Source: Nocardioides sp.
Lineage (GTDB): Bacteria; Actinomycetota; Actinomycetes; Propionibacteriales; Nocardioidaceae
Reading direction: 5' to 3'
Assembly (NCBI GenBank): GCA_002729525.1
Contig: PBYI01000069.1
Span: 16,710-80,709, forward strand
DNA length: 64,000 nt
Below, piece by piece: positions 60,085-64,000 of the stretch (position 1 is its first letter; each line of letters begins with the position of its first letter). The notes beneath the pieces are model-generated. The model saw only the letters and a list, made by a program, of their open reading frames with translations, ran no database searches and was not told where the DNA came from. The position numbers were made by a program, and so were the translations under genes.

Positions 60085-60558
60085 ATGACCGACGCCGCGC
60101 CCCGTCCTCGACGCCGGGCCGCCGGACCCCTCGCCGCGGGCGCCGTCGCGCTGGCGCTGGTCCTCGCCGGTTGCGCGGGCACGCCCGACCCCGTCGACGC
60201 CACGGTCGCCCCGAGCGACGCGACGTCGCAGGACTTCTGCGCGGCGTACGACCTCGGCCTCGGCGAGGACAACCCGACCGACGCGCCGGTCGAGACCCTC
60301 GTCGACGCGCTGCGCGCCAGCGGCGTCGCCCTGGCCGACGCCGGCACGCCCGACGACGTGCCGGAGCCCGCGCGCGCCGGCTTCGAGGTGTACGCCGCCG
60401 CCATCTCCGCCGTGAGCGCCGACCAGGTCCGCGCGCTGCGCACCGCCGACACGCCGCGCACCCGCGCCCGCGCGCTCGGTCTCGGGGCGGGCGACGCCGC
60501 GCGATACCGCGCCTTCGCCCGGTACGTCGCGGCCACCTGCTTCACGCCGCTGCCCTGA
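60085..60558 (+). CDS. Small lipoprotein of unknown function
   Basis: 157 residues. Signal peptide with basic start (RPRRRAAG), hydrophobic core and lipobox LAGC. The mature part is mostly helical with two further Cys (QDFCAAYDLGLG, VAATCFTPLP) placed to form a disulfide. A common layout of actinobacterial surface lipoproteins. Seven bases after aat, so likely co-transcribed. Function unknown. Confidence 0.75.
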   Translation: MTDAAPRPRRRAAGPLAAGAVALALVLAGCAGTPDPVDATVAPSDATSQDFCAAYDLGLGEDNPTDAPVETLVDALRASGVALADAGTPDDVPEPARAGFEVYAAAISAVSADQVRALRTADTPRTRARALGLGAGDAARYRAFARYVAATCFTPLP

Positions 60559-60570
60559 TGCGCGCCCGGC

Positions 60571-60606
60571 GTGACCGGCGTGACCGGCGTGACCGGCGTG
60601 ACCGGC
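60571..60606. repeat. 9-bp tandem repeat, four units
   Basis: GTGACCGGC repeated four times directly after the lipoprotein stop codon. Short simple repeat, no coding role seen. Confidence 0.7.
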
Positions 60607-60647
60607 GTCGCGCCACCGCGAGGTCGCGCGACGTCCGACCGATGACC

Positions 60648-60772
60648 TAGAGTCGTCGGCTGAAAGGGAGTAGTCCCCAACAGCCGCGTCGACACACTGA
60701 CGCCGCCCTCGGGCGGGGTCCGGTGCGGCAGGCCCGCCGGAGACGGTGGGCGGACGAGACTTTCGACCGGAA
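60648..60772 (+). promoter_or_regulatory. yybP-ykoY manganese riboswitch (promoter and aptamer)
   Basis: TAGAGT (60648-60653) is the likely -10 box. The RNA then contains AAAGGGAGTAG (60663-60673) and, after two GC-rich stems, GAGACTTTCGACC (60756-60768), close to the conserved blocks of the yybP-ykoY aptamer, which senses Mn2+. The gene that follows is a GDT1/TMEM165-type manganese exporter, a recognised partner of this riboswitch. A covariance-model score was not computed. Confidence 0.75.
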
Positions 60773-60838
60773 GAAGCACCTCATCCCTGCCCTCGTGGCA
60801 CCCGAACGAGGACGCGACCGGTCGAAGGCGCGTCCTCC
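60762..60838 (+). promoter_or_regulatory. Expression platform of the manganese riboswitch
   Basis: TTCGACCGG at the 3' edge of the aptamer (60762-60770) is complementary to CCGGTCGAA (60818-60826). That second strand is the loop of a perfect 9-bp hairpin, GAGGACGCG (60808-60816) / CGCGTCCTC (60829-60837). The two pairings exclude each other in part, giving a switch before the ATG at 60886. Confidence 0.5.
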
Positions 60839-60885
60839 GCGGGAGCCCTCGACCGGCCCGCGTCCGAGAAAGAGAGACGCCCGCC

Positions 60886-61464
60886 ATGGACGCCTTCTGG
60901 ATCTCCACCGCTGTCATCTTCGTCGCCGAGCTCGGCGACAAGAGCCAGCTGATGGCGATGACCTTCGCCGCGCGCTACAAGGCGCGCGACGTGCTGATCG
61001 GCATCACCGCCGCCACCGCGATCGTGCACCTCGCCTCGGTCGGCATCGGCTACTGGATCGGCGACACCTTCGCCGACTACCAGGGCACGATCGCGATCAT
61101 CGCCGGTGTGGCGTTCCTCGGCTTCGCGCTGTGGACGCTGCGCGGTGACGAGCTCACCGAGGACGAGGCCGCCAAGGCCCGCAACAGCGCCGGCATGGCG
61201 ATCGTCGCCGTCGGTGTCGCGTTCTTCCTCGCCGAGCTCGGCGACAAGACGATGCTCGCCACGATCACCCTGGCCACCCAGGAGGGCTGGTTCGGCACGT
61301 GGATCGGCTCCACCGTCGGCATGGTCGCCGCGGACGCACTCGCGATCGTCGTCGGCGCCGTGCTCGGCAAGAAGCTCCCCGAGAAGGCGATCACCTACGG
61401 CGCCGCCGCGCTGTTCGCGATCTTCGGTCTCCTGCTGATCCTCGAGGGCGCCGGGGCGTTCTGA
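60886..61464 (+). CDS. GDT1/TMEM165 (UPF0016) family manganese exporter
   Basis: 192 residues with about six membrane helices in two homologous halves. Each half holds the family motif: VAELGDKSQLMAM at ~14-26 and LAELGDKTMLATI at ~117-129. The acidic residues of E-x-G-D-[KR]-[TS] bind Mn2+ or Ca2+ and mediate cation/proton exchange. The yybP-ykoY riboswitch in its 328-bp leader switches it on under manganese excess (inference from family). AGAGAG before the ATG serves as ribosome-binding site. Confidence 0.93.
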   Translation: MDAFWISTAVIFVAELGDKSQLMAMTFAARYKARDVLIGITAATAIVHLASVGIGYWIGDTFADYQGTIAIIAGVAFLGFALWTLRGDELTEDEAAKARNSAGMAIVAVGVAFFLAELGDKTMLATITLATQEGWFGTWIGSTVGMVAADALAIVVGAVLGKKLPEKAITYGAAALFAIFGLLLILEGAGAF

Positions 61465-61490
61465 CGGCCGGGCCGGCCGGGTCGTGAGCG

Positions 61491-62357
61491 CTACTTCAGC
61501 AGCTTGCTCATCCGCCGGTCGGCCAGCGGCTTCCCGCCGGTCTGGCAGGTCGCGCAGTACTGCAGGCTCGAGTCGGCGAACGACACCTCGCGCACCGTGT
61601 CGCCGCACACCGGGCACGGCTCGCCGGTCTGCCCGTGCACGGCGAGGTTCGACTTCTTCTCCCGCTTCAGCTCGCTGGCGGCGAGGCCGTCGGACCGGGC
61701 GACCGCGTCGGTGAGCGTCGTCCGCAGCGCGGTGTAGAGGACGTCGAGCTCGGCCTCGGTGAGGCTGTTGGCCGGCTTGTACGGCGACATCCGCGCCGCG
61801 TGCAGGATCTCGTCGGAGTAGGCGTTGCCGATGCCGGCGATGGTGCCCTGGTGGCGCAGCACGCCCTTGAGCTGCTTGCGCCCCTCGGTGGCGAGGACCT
61901 CGGCGAGCCGTTCGACGGTGAAGTCGTCGGTGAGCGGGTCCGGGCCGAGGCTGGCGATGCCGGGTACGTCGACGGGCGCGCGCACGACGTACGCCGCCAG
62001 GCTCTTCTTGGTGCCGGCCTCGGTGACGTCGAGCCCGGAGCCGTCGTCGAGGGACACGCGGAGCGCCAGCGGCGACTTCGGGCTCGGACGCGGCGGCTTG
62101 TCGGGCAGCTCGTCGCGCCAGCGCACCCAGCCCGCGCGGGCGAGGTGGATCACCAGGTGCAGGCCGCTGGCCTCGATGTCGAGGAACTTGCCGTGCCGGG
62201 TGACATCGTCGACCAGCGTGCCGGCCAGCGCCGACACGGGCGGGTCGAACGTCTTCAGTGCGCTGAACGCCACCGGCAGCACCCCGGTGATGGCGTGCCC
62301 GACCAGGCGTCCGCGCAGGTCGGCGGCGAGCGCTTCGACCTCGGGCAGCTCCGGCAT
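61491..62357 (-). CDS. Fpg/Nei family DNA glycosylase/AP lyase
   Basis: 288 residues. N-terminal MPELPEVEALAADL supplies the catalytic Pro-Glu; the helix-two-turn-helix is at GIGNAYSDEILHAARMSP; a zinc finger C-terminus has CPVCGDTV and YCATCQTGGKPLADRRMSKLLK. It removes oxidised bases and nicks the abasic site. The long Ser/Lys/Pro insertion (DKPPRPSPKSP) and K-R-E-K-K region match the actinobacterial Nei/Fpg2-type group rather than MutM. Minus-strand TACGAT (62364-62369), six bases before the ATG: leaderless. Confidence 0.93.
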   Translation of the reverse strand: MPELPEVEALAADLRGRLVGHAITGVLPVAFSALKTFDPPVSALAGTLVDDVTRHGKFLDIEASGLHLVIHLARAGWVRWRDELPDKPPRPSPKSPLALRVSLDDGSGLDVTEAGTKKSLAAYVVRAPVDVPGIASLGPDPLTDDFTVERLAEVLATEGRKQLKGVLRHQGTIAGIGNAYSDEILHAARMSPYKPANSLTEAELDVLYTALRTTLTDAVARSDGLAASELKREKKSNLAVHGQTGEPCPVCGDTVREVSFADSSLQYCATCQTGGKPLADRRMSKLLK

Positions 62358-62386
62358 GCCGCCATCGTAGGTCGCCGTGAGCGGGA

Positions 62387-62445
62387 TAGTCCCTCACGCA
62401 CATCAAGGATCTGGGGCCTCGGAACGTGATTTACGTGAGGGACTA
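62387..62445. repeat. Inverted repeat upstream of the Fpg/Nei gene
   Basis: TAGTCCCTCACG (62387-62398) and CGTGAGGGACTA (62434-62445) are exact reverse complements; extended to 19 nt the arms match at 17 positions. It lies 29 bp before the glycosylase start, at the border with the following rearranged region. Confidence 0.7.
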
Positions 62446-62464
62446 CCGCCACGGCCCGGTCCCG

Positions 62465-62759
62465 CTACGGCGTCACCACGGTCCGCGACTCCTTCGGCAC
62501 GGCCACCGGCCGCTGCGGGGTGTCCGGCACCGGGTAGGTGCGGGTGTCCGCCCCCACGACGTACGGCGCCAGCACGAGGGCCAGGTAGGCGGTCGCGACC
62601 TGGGAGGCGGCGTACTCCTCGCGGCCGACGTAGCGGTCCTGCGTGGCCGCCACCTCGGGGTCGGCCGCGTAGGTGCGTCCGTCGCCCGCGTCGTTCGCGA
62701 CGACCAGCTCCAGCTGCCCGCGGGTGTGGGCGGCGAGCGCGTCGGCCGCCGCCCACGGC
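62465..62759 (-). pseudogene. 3' part of an unidentified gene, 5' end missing
   Basis: Minus-strand frame coding for about 98 residues ending PVAVPKESRTVVTP. Codon use is like real genes here (AADALAAHTRGQLELVVAND, YVGREEYAASQVATAYLALV). The reading frame reaches exactly the place where the plus-strand YD-repeat frame begins; the nominal GTG start (62764) straddles the junction, so the real 5' part appears lost. Family not recognised. Confidence 0.45.
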
Positions 62760-64000
62760 GTCACCTACGCCTACGACGACGACAACAACCTGACCAGTGC
62801 GGCCTCCCGCGGTGAGGACACCGCAGAGGTCGAGTACCGCTACTGCTACACCGGACGCGGTCAGATCAGTCGGATCGACGCACCTACCGACACCGGAGCG
62901 CACTCCATCGAGGTCACCGACGACGGCTCCTGCGACCTGACCGGGAACGGCACCGACAACGACACCGTGTTCACCTACAACGCCGACGACGAGTTGCACA
63001 CGGTCACGCGTCCTCAGGGGCAGTCGGAGACGTTCACCTACGACGTCCTGTCGCGGATCAAGACCGTCACCGACGCTCGTGGGGTGACCACGACCTACAC
63101 CTACGACGCCCTGGACCGGGTCACGAGCGCTGCCTACACCCAGAGCGGGGCCAGTACTCCTGAGCTCGAGGTGACCTGGACCCACGACCGGGCCGGCAAC
63201 CTGGTCGAGATCGACGACGGCAACGGACTCAACGCGTTCACCTACGACGCCGTGAACCGCAAGACCTCTGATGAGAACAGCCCACCCCAGGGGCCGGTCA
63301 CCCAGGCGACCTACGACTACGACAACGCCGGCAACGTCACCACGATCGAGGAGAATCAACCCGGCACCCTGGGTGGCACGAGCAGCTACGTCACGACCTA
63401 CGCCTACGACAAGGTCAACCGCGTCACCGAGCTGGTCGACCCGCGGTCCCACACCCGGCCCATCGAGTTCGACTACGACCGCAAGGACAACCGCAAACTC
63501 ACCCGGTTCCCCGTCGGACCCGCCAACGCCGACGACGGCGGCGGGAATGCCGACATCATGCAGCGCAGCGTCTACAACGACGACGGCGAGGCGGTGTGCA
63601 GGTACTCCTACCGTGCCGTCGACGACGACGCCAACGGCGGCGGGTTCGGCACGAACAACGGCAACGACTGCCCCGGCAACCCCAGCGCCGACGCGCTGAT
63701 CACCTACTACGACTACGACTACGACAAGTCCGTGCCGGACCCCGCCGACCCCACCAGCACCATCAGCATCGAGACCTCGCAGAAGCAGTCGGTCACCGAG
63801 CTGACCGGGATCACGACGGCCTATGAGTACGACGACCTGCGGCGGTTGACGTCAGCCGAGACCAGCACCGATGGTGGAGACGTGGTGCGGCGGTTCGTCT
63901 ACGGCTATGACACCCACTCCAACCTGACCATGGAGCAGGCAAGTCACGACACCGGCCATGCCACCCCTGGCCTGGAGGTCGGCACCCTGTGGCTGGCTCA
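62760..64000 (+). CDS. YD-repeat (RHS-like) protein, internal fragment running off the window
   Basis: An open frame of more than 410 codons continues to the last base. It carries tyrosine-aspartate repeats: VTYAYDDDNNLTSA, FTYDVLSRIKTVTD, TYTYDALDRVTSAAYT, FTYDAVNRKTSDEN, TYAYDKVNRVTELVD, AYEYDDLRRLTSAET, YGYDTHSNL. In RHS and polymorphic-toxin proteins such repeats form a beta shell that encloses a C-terminal toxin. The N-terminus with signal and plug is absent: coding begins mid-repeat at the junction near 62,758. Codon use is less GC-extreme (AGT, AAA, TCT, TAT appear), hinting at separate origin. The C-terminus is outside the window. Confidence 0.8.

Noticed and set aside
60571..60606. 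CRISPR or coding repeat
   Set aside because: Nine-base units in direct contact without spacers; follows a stop codon.
58107..60941. A 944-codon minus-strand open frame
   Set aside because: Runs antisense through the sulfotransferase-like gene, aat, lipoprotein and riboswitch, and in part across EcsC; includes translated 9-bp repeats. Not coding.
62403..63452. 349-codon minus-strand frame across the junction
   Set aside because: It is antisense to the YD repeats and its composition is that of a shadow frame.

Overview
The window is about 72-74% GC, densely coded and tightly packed. It carries many overlapping ATGA/GTGA gene junctions, many GTG starts and many apparently leaderless genes, in which a TANNNT-like -10 box sits 6-8 nt before the start codon. 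Together with an AlkB-rubredoxin fusion, TetR-rich regulation and M6/M13 secreted peptidases, this points to a chromosome of a high-GC actinobacterium, most plausibly a Nocardioides-like organism (inference, not shown by a marker gene). I see no rRNA, tRNA, CRISPR array, transposase or prophage.

Layout. 0-9.5 kb: the tail of a gene, a glutathione peroxidase, an SRPBCC protein, a 1983-residue secreted M6 metalloprotease with seven PKD domains, an ACT-malic enzyme and an anchored unknown protein. 9.7-14.7 kb: an alkane-oxidation locus (AlkB-rubredoxin fusion, TetR, a ferritin-like di-iron protein with two EXXH motifs) and a lipoprotein with an M15-like peptidase domain. The alkB promoter is flanked by a GGTTTAC/GTAAACC inverted repeat. 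14.7-22 kb: DCC-family thiol oxidoreductase, esterase, quinone oxidoreductase, ComB-like phosphatase, M13 peptidase, and RecQ with a phosphoribosyltransferase-like tail.

22-41.5 kb is a metabolic island that I cannot match to a named pathway. A minus-strand run encodes a methyltransferase, a SIS protein, a complete NMT1-type ABC transporter, a PfkB kinase and an RpiR regulator. A divergent plus-strand run encodes a GntR regulator, an amidohydrolase, a cytoplasmic BMP-like binding protein, a MetF-like protein with its cysteine domain at the N-terminus, and a phosphotriesterase-family hydrolase. Facing them are a nucleoside phosphorylase and a PfkB kinase with an altered active-site motif, followed by a cupin, an AtzH-amidase fusion, an isochorismatase-type hydrolase and a luciferase-like oxidoreductase. 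The natural reading is uptake, deamination, phosphorolysis and hydrolysis of an N-heterocycle or modified nucleoside, with possible one-carbon transfer to folate. Two copies of TGGAA-N5-TTCCA in and near the divergent intergenic region are the likely GntR sites.

41.5-52.7 kb: a decayed sulfotransferase-like gene facing a frameshifted copy of the neighbouring secreted protein; a SNF2 helicase plus SWIM-finger partner; TetR; a BCCT transporter; a 90-bp palindromic element; and a divergent MFS/TetR efflux pair with tandem operators. 52.7-57 kb: a leucine-degradation operon (methylcrotonyl-CoA carboxylase beta and alpha, HMG-CoA lyase) behind a TTAA-palindrome.

57.0-57.3 kb holds three copies of a structured palindromic repeat at an exact 73-bp period. 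A fourth copy lies at 35.5 kb, and stem pairs covary between copies. 57.4-62.4 kb: intact sulfotransferase-like protein, EcsC-like protein, Aat, a lipoprotein, a GDT1/TMEM165 manganese exporter under a yybP-ykoY riboswitch, and an Fpg/Nei glycosylase. Near 62.76 kb two unrelated genes, both apparently lacking their 5' ends, meet head to head. From there a YD-repeat (RHS-like) protein of less GC-extreme codon use runs off the window.
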